Part shown: positions 31,500-42,743 of the stretch, piece after piece
Position numbering within the stretch: position 1 is the stretch's first letter
Layout: every line of letters starts with the position of its first letter
Assembly (NCBI RefSeq): GCF_024679095.1
Contig: NW_026110862.1
Coordinates: 1 to 64,000 of the forward strand
Length of the DNA stretch: 64,000 bases
Direction: 5' to 3'
Origin: Eriocheir sinensis
Lineage: Eukaryota; Arthropoda; Malacostraca; Decapoda; Varunidae
Made by a program: the position numbers and the translations under genes
Notes under the pieces: generated by a model
What the model was told of the DNA's origin: nothing
What the model saw: the letters and a program-made list of their open reading frames with translations, nothing else
Database searches by the model: none

Positions 31500-31838
31500 A
31501 GGGGCTTCGTGGTGCAGTGGTTAGCACACTCGGCTCACAACCAAGAGAGTTCGGGTTCGGTTCCCGGGCGGAGTGGAAAAAATTGGGTGGCTTTTTCGAT
31601 ACCCTACGCCCCTGTCCACCCAGCAGTGAACGGGTACCAGGTATTAATCGTGGGTTGTATCCCGTCTCTTGGGATCTGTTCTCTTCTGCTATAATTACTT
31701 CCCCATCTGTCTCTCCGGCATATGACCACACATGTTGCGCCGACTAAACGAAACTTTCCAACTTTATCCCCTTCTGTCTCTCTCCGGCATATGACCACAG
31801 ATGTTGCGCCGACTAAACGAAACTTTCCAACTTTTTCA
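31500..31838 (+). mobile_element. tRNA-derived SINE, family D, with duplicated 3' tail
   Basis: The tRNA-like head has an A box (GTGGTGCAGTGGTTAGCAC) and B box (GGGTTCGGTTCCCGGG). The tail TCTCTCCGGCATATGACCAC to CGAAACTTTCCAACTTT ends near 31762 and is repeated once more to about 31838. Confidence 0.78.
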
Positions 31839-31839
31839 C

Positions 31840-32555
31840 ACTGAGCAACCCGGTAGTCTCGGCAGGGTTGGCAAGGCTCCACCTGCGTTTCGTGAAGCGT
31901 TACTGTGCCAGCTCAAATTCTTCTGCTTCATTTACGAGTCCCGCTCACATGATTCAGGCAAGTGAACCCACACGCAGGGATACCAACATGAGTAGCCTGT
32001 TATCAATGGATTCGTCCTTGGTGTCAGTTTGTATCATACTAGATGTGTAACGAGACTTATTTGGGGTTGTGTACGTCCCATATAAAACATACGTAGCAGA
32101 TTAACAAAAACCGTAATACCAAACCAGAAAATATGAGAAAAAAAAGAAAATACAGATGCCAACTCCAAAAACACATTCACGTGTTACCAAAAAAAAAAAA
32201 AATCAGAAAATATATACAGTATGCGAACTCCAACTACACATTATAAAAAAAAAAAATAATAATAATAAACGTGATAGGTACCGACAAATTTTCACCTCTT
32301 AAAAAACATCAACTCGAAATATGTAAATTGAGTCTCAAATACTTATTATTATTATTTTTTTATTGACACCTTATAACGTACCTTTAGCCTAATCTAGCGT
32401 GGCTATAGTAAAGGAGGAGGAGGCAATATGGCGTCTTGTGAGGGGAGGGAGAGGACAGGGAGGCAAGGGAGGGGGAGGAAAGGATAAGCTCTGGGTATAA
32501 TATTTTCCTCCGCGTTGAAGGAAATTAAATCTTATAGTGATCCAGGTTCGGCCGA
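31840..32555. other. No gene seen
   Basis: A-rich runs at 32130-32265 and mixed sequence; nothing recognisable. Confidence 0.5.
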
Positions 32556-32557
32556 TA

Positions 32558-32559
<2 letters not shown>

Positions 32560-32602
<43 letters not shown>

Positions 32603-32667
32603 ACAACGAGAGAGGTAGGCAAGGACGATGGGAGGAAGTAAATAGAGGAGAAGATAGAGAAGGGGGA

Positions 32668-32737
<70 letters not shown>

Positions 32738-32797
32738 AATTTTCAGTGTTAATTGGACAAGAGGTTGTGAAAATAAGACACGACCATTGCAGTGTGT

Positions 32798-32843
<46 letters not shown>
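32560..32843. repeat. Two (AG)n tracts and a (TG)n tract
   Basis: AG repeats at 32560-32592 and 32670-32736, a G-run at about 32592-32602, and TG repeats at about 32793-32843. Confidence 0.97.
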
Positions 32844-32845
<2 letters not shown>

Positions 32846-32974
32846 CTTAACCAGACCACCTTTTGCCTCTTCATATAGTGAGAAAAACAAAAACGGTGCA
32901 TTTTTTTGGGGGTGTGTGTAAACAAATATTTAAAAAAATAGACTGGTAATTTCTCCTACAAATACTACAACAAC

Positions 32975-32977
32975 TTT

Positions 32978-33014
<37 letters not shown>

Positions 33015-33039
33015 GCTACTACTGCTACTACTACTATTG

Positions 33040-33080
<41 letters not shown>

Positions 33081-33088
33081 GCCACCAG

Positions 33089-33136
<48 letters not shown>
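32975..33136. repeat. (TAC)n microsatellite
   Basis: A TAC/CTA triplet array with a few TGC variants. Confidence 0.97.
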
Positions 33137-33137
<1 letters not shown>

Positions 33138-33235
33138 GTTCTTTCTGCTGCTGCTATTACCGTTATTATTACTCTAGACATTTTTTAAAGGGATAAAAAT
33201 AAAATGGAGGATTTCGCTATTTGCGCGTTGCCACG

Positions 33236-33725
33236 GTTTTCATCTCCGACATATTGGCCCTCAAGTCTGTGGTTTATAAGATCCCATCACCCCGGGACAC
33301 AAGGCAGGTGTGACATCCGGTTTACCACAGGTTTTTTTTCCTACGTCTTCGCCTGTAGCGCCGGTAGGCTTTCTTCAGGGTCCTGGTGGTCGGCCCAAGC
33401 CCGTCATGGCGCAGGCGTTTTTTATAGTGGCGCCAGTTATGCTTGGCTCATGCTGCCACCTGGAACTCCTTGTTGATTCACTTGGACGGTTCCTCTAGAG
33501 TCCGGGTTGATGGGTGGTCTTCTGGACAGCATGTGGGTAGTCTTAGGCCACTCGGCGGTGACTGAAAAATCCCAGTTGGTAGCGTAGGGATTCGAATCGA
33601 CGTCGTCCATTGCGCGGTGAATACGGGGCCCGCACACTAACTACTCAGCCACCGCCAACCCAAAGTTTACCTTCCCAGATGTTCCCGGGTACCCCGTTTA
33701 TCGACTAACCCGAAAGGGAGGAGGC
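33236..33725 (-). mobile_element. SINE family A interrupted by SINE family B
   Basis: The left part (33236-33330) and right part (33660-33725) are two halves of an inverted family A SINE, with the split inside GTTTACCACAG/AAAGTTTACC. Between them lies a complete inverted family B SINE, so B jumped into A. Confidence 0.72.
33331..33660 (-). mobile_element. SINE family B inserted in SINE family A
   Basis: It runs from a short poly-T at 33332 through CGCCGGTAGGC and GAGTCCGGGTTGATGGGTGG to the inverted tRNA head with its B box near 33590. Confidence 0.8.
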
Positions 33726-33769
33726 TTGGTGAGTTGCACACTGACTGTCCTTTATTATTATTATTATTA

Positions 33770-35365
33770 TTAATAGGCCAAGAATATCATGCCATGCACT
33801 TATGCCGCCTGAGAGGCCACCATCCAGACCCTGATCTCATCATGTGCGGCTCACGTCTCCCTGTTGCAGAAGAACACAGGTTATTGGGACTCGCTTTCGA
33901 CAGGCGCCTCACATGGCTTCCACACCTAAAAGACTTAAAAAGTAAGTGCATGAGATCGCTCGATCTCTTTCGTGTCCTGTCATGCATTTCATGGGGCGCT
34001 GACCGCACAATATTCCTACGCCTTTACCAGGCACTCATCGGGTCGAGACTGTCCTACGGCTGCGAAGTATACACATCGGCAACAACCGCCCGCCTCCGCA
34101 CACTTGACGCAGTCCATCACGCTGCAATCTGATTGTCAACAGTCGCTTTTAGATCATTCCCCATATCGAGTCTTTTAGTTGACGCGGGAGTGCCACCCTT
34201 GGACTTACATAGAGACGGACTCCTTATTAAGTACTGGTACAGATTACAACACCAACCAAATAACCCTGCATACACCGTTGCCATAGACACCAATGTAGAG
34301 ACTTTATAGAAACAAACCTCTCCTACCTCGCCCCTTTGGTTTCCGTGTCCGGAATGTCATTGGGGACCGCTCACTACCATACTTCCAAATAGCAGTTTAT
34401 CAGGTACCCCCCATCACACCGTGGGAGTTCCCAAACACACATTTCTACCGCTACTTCACCTTTAACAAAGCAAACATCTCTACGGCAACTGCTCGACAGA
34501 TTTTCCTGTCCCACACAGCTAGTCACGCCACTTATGTACCAGTATACACCGACGGCTCCAAATCCGATGCTGGCGTTGGATTTGGAGCTGTCTTCCCAGA
34601 CTTTTCCCGTTCTGGAATATTACCTGCCCTAGCCTCAATTTTTACCGCAGAACTATCTGCCATTCTTTTAGCAATTCGCACCATCTTCACTTTGCCTGTC
34701 AATATATTTACTGTCTACTCTGACTCACAGGAAGCCCTGTCGTCAATAGAAGATTTTAAGAGCACCCACCCTATTGTGTTAAATATTTTTAGCTGCCTAG
34801 TTCTAGCAAAAAGGCGTGGGCATCAGGTGACCTTCTGTTGGGTACCTGACCACGTCTCTGTGGGTGGTAATGAGGCGGCCGATGAGGTGGCGCGGGCCGC
34901 TGCTTCTCGCCCTCCCTCACAGTGCGCTCTTCCTATTAGGGACCTGTATTCCACCGTGCGATCCGTGTGTGGCAGCGCAGGTGGGCGGCGGTCATTGCCA
35001 CGACAAAGCTGGGAGAAGTCACAACCAGGGCTGTGCGTCCCTGGTCGTACTCCCATATAAGAAGCCGTAAGAAGGAGACTGTCCTGGCCCGCCTTAGGGT
35101 GGGTCACACTCGATACACACATGGCTTCCTCATGTCCCGGGGAGTTCAGCCGTACTGTGATGACTGTTTGATCCCCCTGACTGTTCGGCACTTGCTGGTT
35201 GAGTGCCCCAGTCTGGGAGACCTGCAAGAGCAGTACCTCCCCCGGTGTCGGGGCGGAGATGGGAGTTTCTCTCTGGTGCTGGGGAGAAGGCACTCTCCTC
35301 GGGACATAACGTTTATGGCTTCCTACAGGAAGCTGGCGTCCTCAACCTCCTGTAGGTTTAATTGA
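33770..35365 (+). pseudogene. I-clade-like LINE: RT thumb, RNase H and C-terminal zinc motif
   Basis: The frame opens in the RT thumb (VAEEHRLLGLAFDRRLTWLP, then YQALIGSRLSYGCEVY). After several stops an RNase H domain begins at about 34543: VYTDGSKSDAGVGFGAVFPD, FTAELSAILLAI, VYSDSQEAL and VGGNEAADEVA, giving the Asp-Glu-Asp-Asp set of catalytic acids. After a shift near 34965 the tail has LARLRVGHTRYTHGFLM and a CCHC motif, CDDCLIPLTVRHLLVEC. It ends at a stop at 35365. RNase H followed by this zinc motif is typical of I/LOA/R1-type LINEs. The 5' part is lost. Confidence 0.8.
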
Positions 35366-36424
35366 CTTTCTATCGTTGTTTTTATCTTGTATTATATTTT
35401 TATAGTTTTTATTTTTAAGCGGTTTTGTATTTTATTGGTGTTTTTTTATCAGGTTTTTATTTATTTATTTATTTATTTTACTTGTTTTATATAGTTTTAA
35501 AACATAAGCCATTTTGAAATAGATCCGGCTCCATACTGTATGACCCAGATGTTGCGGCGCCAAGACACGGCGAACCAATTATAATCATCACCCAAGTATA
35601 AAACAATACGTAAGCTGTCTTGACACTCGGCATATTATAATCATCAGTGGTATTTATTTTTACTTGCTGACAATCGGTTTCCCATATACGTTAGAAGCAA
35701 TAATAGTCTGTACATGCATAACGCACTATGTTTTTTGCCTAAATGAAATAGTCAACCCTATAATGTCCTTCATTCATAAACTGAACACAACAATTAGTGC
35801 TTTATGTTACGGTATCGATAATTTTGTGCATTTATCATTTATATGTTATCATTTGTTCTACCTGTTTATCACTTTACGGCTTTTTTTACATTATTCATCT
35901 TCCTGGTTTATGTGTATATCTTCAATCAAGTAATATGATATTTAAAAGATTTCAGCTTTATGCTTCTTTGTTGTTGCTTTCATCGCTTTCATCGTTTTTT
36001 ATGCTAGTTTTATATTTTGGACTTTATGCTTTTATTACTTTATCACCCTCAACAGATTTGTAATATTTTATTTTTATACCCGGCTTTGTTCCATCAGTCC
36101 ACTCACGAAGGTAGATGTGGCCATAGGCGTACGTGCCGGGGGAGCTGGGGGGCAGCAGCTCCCCCCGATTTGACCAGACAAAGATTATTCTGGCAGAGAA
36201 GCATGTTAAGCAGCATAACAATAATATTGAACTGGCGGCTCGTCAGACAAATCCTGCCCTTGAGTGGTATATTTCAGTAACAGACATTATGTTTTTAATA
36301 TTAATTAAAAGTGTAGCCCATACTCATTTTTTTTACAACAAAGGAGGCATACTCAGTTCAGTTTGATATTTTAGGCTTTACGTTAATAACACCTGCAAAT
36401 ATGGGTCAAATTTGGCAATTAACC

Positions 36425-36425
<1 letters not shown>
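35366..36425. other. LINE 3' UTR and A/T-rich sequence; no gene seen
   Basis: T-rich sequence to about 35500 is probably the 3' UTR of the preceding LINE. A G/C-rich patch at 36115-36170 resembles the end of a DNA transposon, but I found no partner. At 36328-36350 a T-run followed by ACAACAAAGGAGGC is a tiny 3' end of LINE-X. Confidence 0.45.

Positions 36426-36427
<2 letters not shown>

Positions 36428-36520
<93 letters not shown>
36428..36520. repeat. (AT)n microsatellite
   Basis: Uninterrupted AT dinucleotide tract. Confidence 0.98.
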
Positions 36521-36522
<2 letters not shown>

Positions 36523-36785
36523 TGTTTGAATTTACAAGCAAAACATTTTTTTTCGGGATGAAGAGGGTCCCGTACTTTTTATGGATGTGGCACACGCGTA
36601 TTGCCAGCTCGTGGCAGGATATGAATCAACGTGTCCGATATCGTTGGCTACTTGTGATAAATATCCAACTGTTTTTTCAGTAATATATATGAATGCTTAT
36701 GTATTCAGATAGCTCTCACTCTATATATAAATCCCAAACATACGAATTGGCATCGATAATATATGTAAATATATACGTATATTTA

Positions 36786-37090
36786 GGCGCTGCCTGTAGA
36801 CTTTTTTTGAGGGGCTTCTTGGGCAACCCAACCATGTTAGTGGCGCCCGCGAATTTTATATAAAGTGGCTGCCGTGATCTGTGACTTCTGCCTGGCCCAT
36901 GCTGCCCCCCGGTGCTCCTCTTGGTCGAAGTCGCTGAGTTAGGGTAGCTTGAAGATCTGGGCAGCATGATTGGTGATCTTCCGCCACTCGGCGATGATTG
37001 AAAAATCAGCGTGTTTCGGCTTGACTCGAACCTTGGTCCATGGGCTCACCACGCCCGCAGACTGACCACTCGACCACCGCCTCCCCTAAG
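36786..37090 (-). mobile_element. tRNA-derived SINE, family C
   Basis: The minus strand begins with a tRNA-like head (GGCGGTGGTCGAGTGGTCAG, then GGTTCGAGTC) and a body containing ATTTTTCAATCATCGCCGAG. It ends at GCCTGTAGAC near 36786. A diverged copy is at 44142-44389. Confidence 0.7.
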
Positions 37091-37306
37091 AGTAATATAC
37101 CATATACCATACAAGCACACGAAAGACAAGCTTGTACCAAACAGTCTAGTCCAGTGGTTCTTCACCTTTTAGTACCACGCCGCCTAGGAATTGGTCCATC
37201 CTCCACGCCCCCTTACATCTATGAATAAAATTTCCTTCCAGATTTCAAAGAAAATGAAAAAAAAGTGTCTTTAGTCTTTTAATTGAGTATGAATTACCTA
37301 GTCATT

Positions 37307-37648
37307 AGTGAGATTAAGAGCCTCCGATGTTATGGCTCTTCTTGCTCTTTGCAATCAACAAGGCGATCTCATAGGAAGCCTCAACAACCTTTGATGTTTG
37401 TTGACGAAATGCCCCAATGCCGTCCTTGCTTCATGGAGTGTCTGTGTTTCAAAAAATACCTTGGGCTTGTCAGCTAGAGCAGGGTGTGTTGTCCTCAGGT
37501 GGCGTTCCAAGCGTGAGGGCCGCATTCCATCATTGTTAAGAGTCTTGTAACATATCACACACTGTGGGACCCCAGTGTCACCCTTTTGGAGGGACACGAA
37601 TCCAAAACGAATATAATCTTCAATATACTTCCGCTTCTTGGCACTCAT
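37307..37648 (-). pseudogene. hAT (Buster/ZBED-like) transposase N-terminus with BED zinc finger
   Basis: From ATG 37648 the frame reads KRKYIEDYIRFGFVSLQKGD, then CVICYKTLNNDGMRPSRLER followed by HLRTTH, a C2H2 BED finger for DNA binding. A downstream frameshift near 37400 hides EASYEIALLIAKSKKSHNIG, the next conserved block. No catalytic RNase H part follows, so most of the gene was deleted. Confidence 0.82.
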
Positions 37649-37957
37649 TGCAGATTATTTGATGAATCTTATGGTTGCTTACTATTTGAAAAGTAAATAT
37701 AACAGCTAAGATAAAACATACTTCAACAGCCTTAACTGAATAAATATGAGAGAGGGGGAGTTATTGCCACGGACGTGTGCAGAAGAATGAGAGAGAACGG
37801 GACTCACCAGTCACCAACGAGCAGTATACAGGTCCAGGACGTGACCTCGCCACCCCCCAATGGGCTTCATAAACCTCTCAATATTAGCCAACGTTCATGT
37901 TAGTAAGAGAATAACAAACATAATTAAAGAAATTCCTAGTTTTCCTGAAACGCCATA

Positions 37958-38200
37958 ATTTTTTCTCATTTCTATACTCCAACACGACGTCTGCGTGTAA
38001 CGAAACCCACGAAAAATTAATCCAGACAAGGAAAGGTTTGCCGGCGCCAGGGATCGAACCCGCGACGACCAGCGAGACGTGAGAGCCACTCCTTAACCAG
38101 TTGGCTAAAGAGAACCCTCCCCCCCACACACACACACACTTTGCAGAGTGAGTTATGGGAGGCTCGCCCATCAGGCAAGTCAGCTGCACTACACGGCTCC
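37958..38200 (-). mobile_element. tRNA-derived SINE, family E, copy 1
   Basis: The minus strand contains a tRNA-like head (TTTAGCCAACTGGTTAAGG, B box GGGTTCGATCCC) and a 3' part with GTTTCGTTACACGCAGACG. A similar copy lies at 39347. Confidence 0.68.
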
Positions 38201-39346
38201 CTATTCTTATTTAGATTAATTTTTGTGTGTTGAGATTTTCCATTTTCTATGAACTTCGGAGAGCATGGGCCATCACTCTACCTGTTACCCACTCGGGGTG
38301 ACAACAGAATCACAGGAGAGGATGCCACCGCTTTGCCACCAGTGAAACGCCAGAATTTTCTCTTAAGGAGGATTTTTACACCCCCATTTTACTCTTAGTC
38401 TTATTATTTCTATTTCTCTTCCATTATCTCATTTATTATCATTGTTTTTTAACATGTTGTATTTCAATGCATTTCTAATAACGTACAAGGCACAGATTTT
38501 TAATATAGGTCATGGATTTTTTTTCTGACTTAAAAAAATGAAATAAAAAATAATAATAAAATAAAAATAAATAAATAAAAAAGGCGCCTTGTACGCTGTT
38601 GCAAACTTCGTGATCTTTTAAATAAACTTTGTTTCATGAAAATCGGCTTATAAATAAAGACAAAATACCATTTTTGATTTGAAAAAACTATTTTTTTCAG
38701 GACGGCAGAAGAAAGAAAAAGTTTTCTATTTTTATAATAACTCCACTTCTTTTTACCCTACAATTATGATTTTTTGTATGGAAGTACTTCTATGCATCCC
38801 TTATCATATGTAAATAAATCAATGGCATACAGAGTTTCTTAACTAGTAAGCCTTTGCCGGTACTAATCGTACCTCACCACTGGGATTTTCGGAAAAGCAA
38901 TTTTCCTTTCTGAAGTCTAATAAGGCTCTTCTTTCTCCTTCCCATCCTCAAAAAAGCAAGTAAACAATAGGGAAACAGGTAAAAACAGCTTACAAGATTT
39001 ATAAACAAAGCTGTCGGCTGGTATTCTGGGAGTATCTGAGTTCTTTTTCTTCTTCTTCTTCGGGTCATTTCACGTTCTCTCAACGAGACATGTATTAGAT
39101 AAAACGTAAATGAAGAGGGGGGAAACTTAAGTGTCTAAGTATTCACGCAAAATTACCTGAATTCAAGATTTTGCTCTAAGTTAAAGCGACGTGACAGCTG
39201 GTCGGCGCTTTAATTAAATGCCAGGCTGATTTTGGACCTTTAAATGCTTCGATGCGCCTATAAATTATACGCAAAATTAAAGTACAATTATATTAGCCTT
39301 TGATTATCGAATAAAAAAAAATCTCTTTTTTTTTCACATTGAAATC
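38201..39346. other. Non-coding interior of the deleted hAT element
   Basis: A/T-rich sequence with A-runs near 38530-38580; no gene seen. Confidence 0.45.
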
Positions 39347-39553
39347 CTCCTTAACTACACTCCCACACGACCACAGAGTGTAACGAAACACACGATAAAT
39401 TAATCCTGACAAAGAAAGATTTTGCCGGCGCTGGGGATCGAACCCACGACCAGCGAGACGGGAGAGCTCCTTAACCAGTCGGCCAAAGAGGTACCCCCCT
39501 CGCAGAGTGAGTTATGGGAGGCTCGCCCATCAGGCAAGTCAGCTGCACTACAT
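39347..39553 (-). mobile_element. tRNA-derived SINE, family E, copy 2
   Basis: Same head and tail as the copy at 37958, including GAGTGAGTTATGGGAGGCTC on the plus strand at 39506. It ends just inside the right end of the hAT element. Confidence 0.68.
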
Positions 39554-39682
39554 TTCCTAGGGCTCGCACCACCCCTGCTGGAAATTACTGACGCCCCCCA
39601 GGATAAGAACCACTGCTCCAGTCAGATCGAACGCCTACAAACAATAGGCTTTTGATACTTATAATTTACTTCATATTAGGTA

Positions 39683-39848
39683 GTCGCGGACAAAAGTCCT
39701 GCGTGGCTTCCAACCCCAGCGTGAGTCCGAGACACCTGAGGTTCGAACAAACGGAGCACCAATCCAAGAGATGGCACACGTTTTTTCGAAACTCAGGTGT
39801 CTCGGACTCACGCTGGGGTTGGAAGCGACGCCGGACTTTTGTCCTGAC
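39683..39848. mobile_element. Foldback MITE with TA target duplication
   Basis: The 166-base element has inverted arms of about 55 bases: GTCGCGGACAAAAGTCC on the left and, inverted, GTCAGGACAAAAGTCCGGCG on the right, both continuing to CGAGACACCTGAG. TA flanks it at 39681-39682 and 39849-39850, which suggests a Tc1/mariner relative. It could fold into a long hairpin. Confidence 0.75.
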
Positions 39849-40146
39849 TACTTATCAAACAACTTGCTCTGTATGTGTAAAGAAAAGGTATTTTTATTGC
39901 TTATTGAATGTAAATCACATCCGTAGTATTTGATATAACCTAGACTCAAATTGCGTATTTTTTATGCTTTTTCGAATATTACCCATGTGTGCTGTGCAAT
40001 GAAATATTAAACTATCATTAATTTGCACTTACAGAACCACATGACTTGAAACCTGAAAGAGTTCGTTCGCGCATGATCTGACAAGACTATTTGATACAAT
40101 CTTGTTTTTTTTCTACTGCTTCCGTCGCATATAAGCGATGTGCGAT

Positions 40147-40147
<1 letters not shown>

Positions 40148-40245
<98 letters not shown>

Positions 40246-40258
40246 TATATATATATAT
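40148..40258. repeat. (AT)n microsatellite
   Basis: AT dinucleotide tract, with one interruption near 40242. Confidence 0.97.
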
Positions 40259-40284
40259 AATTTAATAAATATATATACTAGTTG

Positions 40285-40536
40285 TGGAAGCGTCTGGCAA
40301 CCCCGGGGACCTATGAATGGGCAACCCTGCGTGACGTCACCTTCGCTAGTGCACGCGGGAAGGCTGAGTGGTGAGTGTCGGGTCCGAGTCTCGTGTCATA
40401 TTTTCCCTCGTGGTGGCGTTCCTGGGGCCTTCACGTCGCCCCAGGGGAAGGAGCAGAGAGTGAAAACCCTAGTGAAGGTGCGGTGGGAGGGAGAGCACAC
40501 TGGAAGATGAGCTGACGGGAGGGAGTGATAAAGAAG
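40285..40536 (+). promoter_or_regulatory. Possible CpG-rich promoter and non-coding first exon
   Basis: This stretch is richer in CG dinucleotides than its surroundings and contains a perfect cAMP-response element, TGACGTCA, at 40332-40339. A consensus splice donor, GAAG/GTGAGC, follows at 40536/40537. The only ATG before the donor (40506) is followed by a stop two codons later, so any exon would be untranslated. No downstream exon was identified. It could equally be part of a repeat. Confidence 0.25.
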
Positions 40537-40549
40537 GTGAGCACGGGGC

Positions 40550-40880
40550 TGTGTTGTGCTGTGGTTGCCTGCTTCGTCCCTTCCTCCTCATCTCTCTTGT
40601 TTTCTTGCTTGGTTTCTCCATTTTGCTTTTCGTCTCCTTCTACATCTCCTTTTCCACTTCTTTTTCTTTTTCTTCTCATCTTTTACTTCGTAGTTTTCTT
40701 CTTCTTCTTCATCATCTTCTTTTACTTATTCGTAGTTTTCTTTTCTTCTTCTTCTTCTTCTTCTTCTTCGTAGTAGTAGTAGTAATAGTAGTAGTAGTAT
40801 TATGTGTTTTTATTTTATAGTTCTTTTAGTTTGTTTTCACGTTTTTATATAGCCTAGCAGACATAGCCTAATACCCACTG

Positions 40881-40953
<73 letters not shown>

Positions 40954-41275
40954 TCACATGTACGCGTGCAGGACATGTATTCTGAACTATTTAGAAAAGC
41001 AAAGAATAAACTGTCATCCCATATCTTAATTGAATGTCCTTTTGAAATGGCTCAGGCCCACACTCCCAAACTTTCCGGGGCTCACACTCCCACATTTCAT
41101 AAAGCCTTCGTAGAGGTTATACGTATTTCCATAAGTAGGTTTTTTGAGCCTGTTGATAATACGACACCATGAGCGTGAAACATTAATGAGAACCCGATTA
41201 ACCTCCTTTGTGGCCTTTGGAAATAGTTGATGTGAGTGCCGAAAGTGTATGAACATATGGACCATTATGCCTACT
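40550..41275. repeat. Pyrimidine-rich tracts and (CT)n microsatellite; no gene
   Basis: CTT-rich sequence to about 40770, AGT triplets to 40800, an uninterrupted CT tract at 40884-40949, then unremarkable sequence. Confidence 0.8.
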
Positions 41276-41276
41276 T

Positions 41277-41960
41277 TTTTTTTTACGTGTACGCCTACGT
41301 ATAGTGCCGGTAGGCTCTCTTGAGGGGCCCGGATGGTAGTCGGCCCCAGCCCGTCATGGCGCAGGCAAGTGTTTATAGTGGCGCCATCTTCTCTTGGCTC
41401 ATGCTTTTTTTTCTTTTTTCTACATGTGGCCTATAGCGCCGGTAGGCTATTACAGCGGGGCCTGATGGTCGGCCCGAGCCCGTCATGGCGCAGGCAATTA
41501 TTTATAGTGTCGCCATTATTATTGGCTCATGCTGCCCCCGGAGCTCATTCTTGATTTTACTTGCGCTGTACAGCTTCTTCTAGAGTCCGGGTTGATGGGT
41601 GGTCTTCAGGACAGCATGTGGGTAGTCTTAGGCCTCTCGGCGGTGACTGAAAAATCCCTGGTGGTTAGCGGCGGATTCGAACCCTTATCATAGACAACGC
41701 GCGGAATACGGGGCCGGCACGCTAACCACTCAGCTACCGCCTCACCCCCCCCCCCCTCCTGGAACTCTTTCTTGATTCACTTGGACGGTTTCCTCTAGAT
41801 ACCGGGTTGATGGGTGGTCTTCAGGACAGCATGTGGGTAGTTTTAAGCCACTCGGCGGTGACTGAAAAATCCCAGGTGGTAGCGTGGAGATTCGAACCGC
41901 GTCGTCCATCACGCGGTGAATGTGGGCCCAACACGCTACCACTCAGCCACCGCCTACCCC
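41277..41960 (-). mobile_element. SINE family B interrupted by another SINE family B
   Basis: The outer copy starts with poly-T at 41277, is cut after GGCTCATGCT at 41405, and resumes at about 41745 with the C-run that should follow, ending with its tRNA head (B box near 41895) at 41960. The inner copy occupies 41408-41744. Confidence 0.8.
41408..41744 (-). mobile_element. Inner SINE family B copy
   Basis: A complete inverted copy, from poly-T through CGCCGGTAGGC and GAGTCCGGGTTGATGGGTGG to the tRNA head near 41735, inserted in an older copy of the same family. Confidence 0.82.
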
Positions 41961-42743
41961 TGGTTGGAGGATGGCAAAAGTTACACTGAGTTTTGAGAAA
42001 GGAGAGAAAAACTACTAGGTAATTACAGGCTATAAGGGAAACTTTAATTTGTAGGTAAGGTTCGCGACAGCATGATTAGAGAAAAGAAGACCATGTAGCA
42101 TTCATTTAATAACCATTGACCCTTCTTATTACTTCTCTGGCGCTGCATGTTCGACGCATGGAAAGAAGGTGACCCCTTCCCAACGCACCAAGCCACACAA
42201 GGAGAGGCATCAAGGGCTTCATTTGTTCTCTCCAAAGAAACGTTGATTGCGAGGAAACCCAATCGGTTATTTCAAAATACTTAACGGTTTTTTTGAATCT
42301 AAATGAATCCCCGTTGTATACTTAATGGCACGTCGTCGCGAATGAGAGGAAAAAATTGCGACGAGCTCACAAAACAATTTTAGATTGCACCGTTTTTTTT
42401 TCTTCACCATTATTGTTGTGGGATAACGGAATAAGCTCCCATCTTCATTGATTCAGTCCAATGCAATTGATATATTAAAAAAAAATGATCAACAGCCCGT
42501 TCCTCTACCTTTGTATTCGCTGGGACAGGAATACACCGTGCTTGCGACCACACTCCTATTATCTCTTCATTATAGTTAGTCTTTACATTATTATTATCAT
42601 TAGTATTACTTTTTTTTCTAAATTTACCCTGCCAGTATTCGAACCGTGGTGTTTAGTCATTCCTCACTGCTTTCATATAGATTTACATAGATATTTAGAC
42701 CACACAGACCCTATGATCCAGACTAGGTGGTCTGTCCTTAAGC
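41961..42743. other. No gene seen
   Basis: Unremarkable mixed sequence without recognisable coding content. Confidence 0.5.

Larger units (their letters stand above)
37152..39615. mobile_element. Internally deleted hAT element with BED-finger remnant
   Basis: The left end CAGTGGTTCTTCACC and the right end, inverted, CAGTGGTTCTTATCC form the terminal repeats. Flanking 8-base sequences are GTCTAGTC (37144-37151) and CTCCAGTC (39616-39623), six of eight matching, as expected for an aged hAT target duplication. The only coding part is the first 110 or so residues of a Buster/ZBED-like transposase at 37648-37307. The long remainder is non-coding and holds two SINEs. Confidence 0.72.

Noticed and set aside
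40007..40510. Plus-strand frame of 139 codons including the CpG-rich segment as a coding gene
   Set aside because: More than a quarter of it is AT microsatellite and the rest has no recognisable domain; the segment is better viewed as possible non-coding exon.
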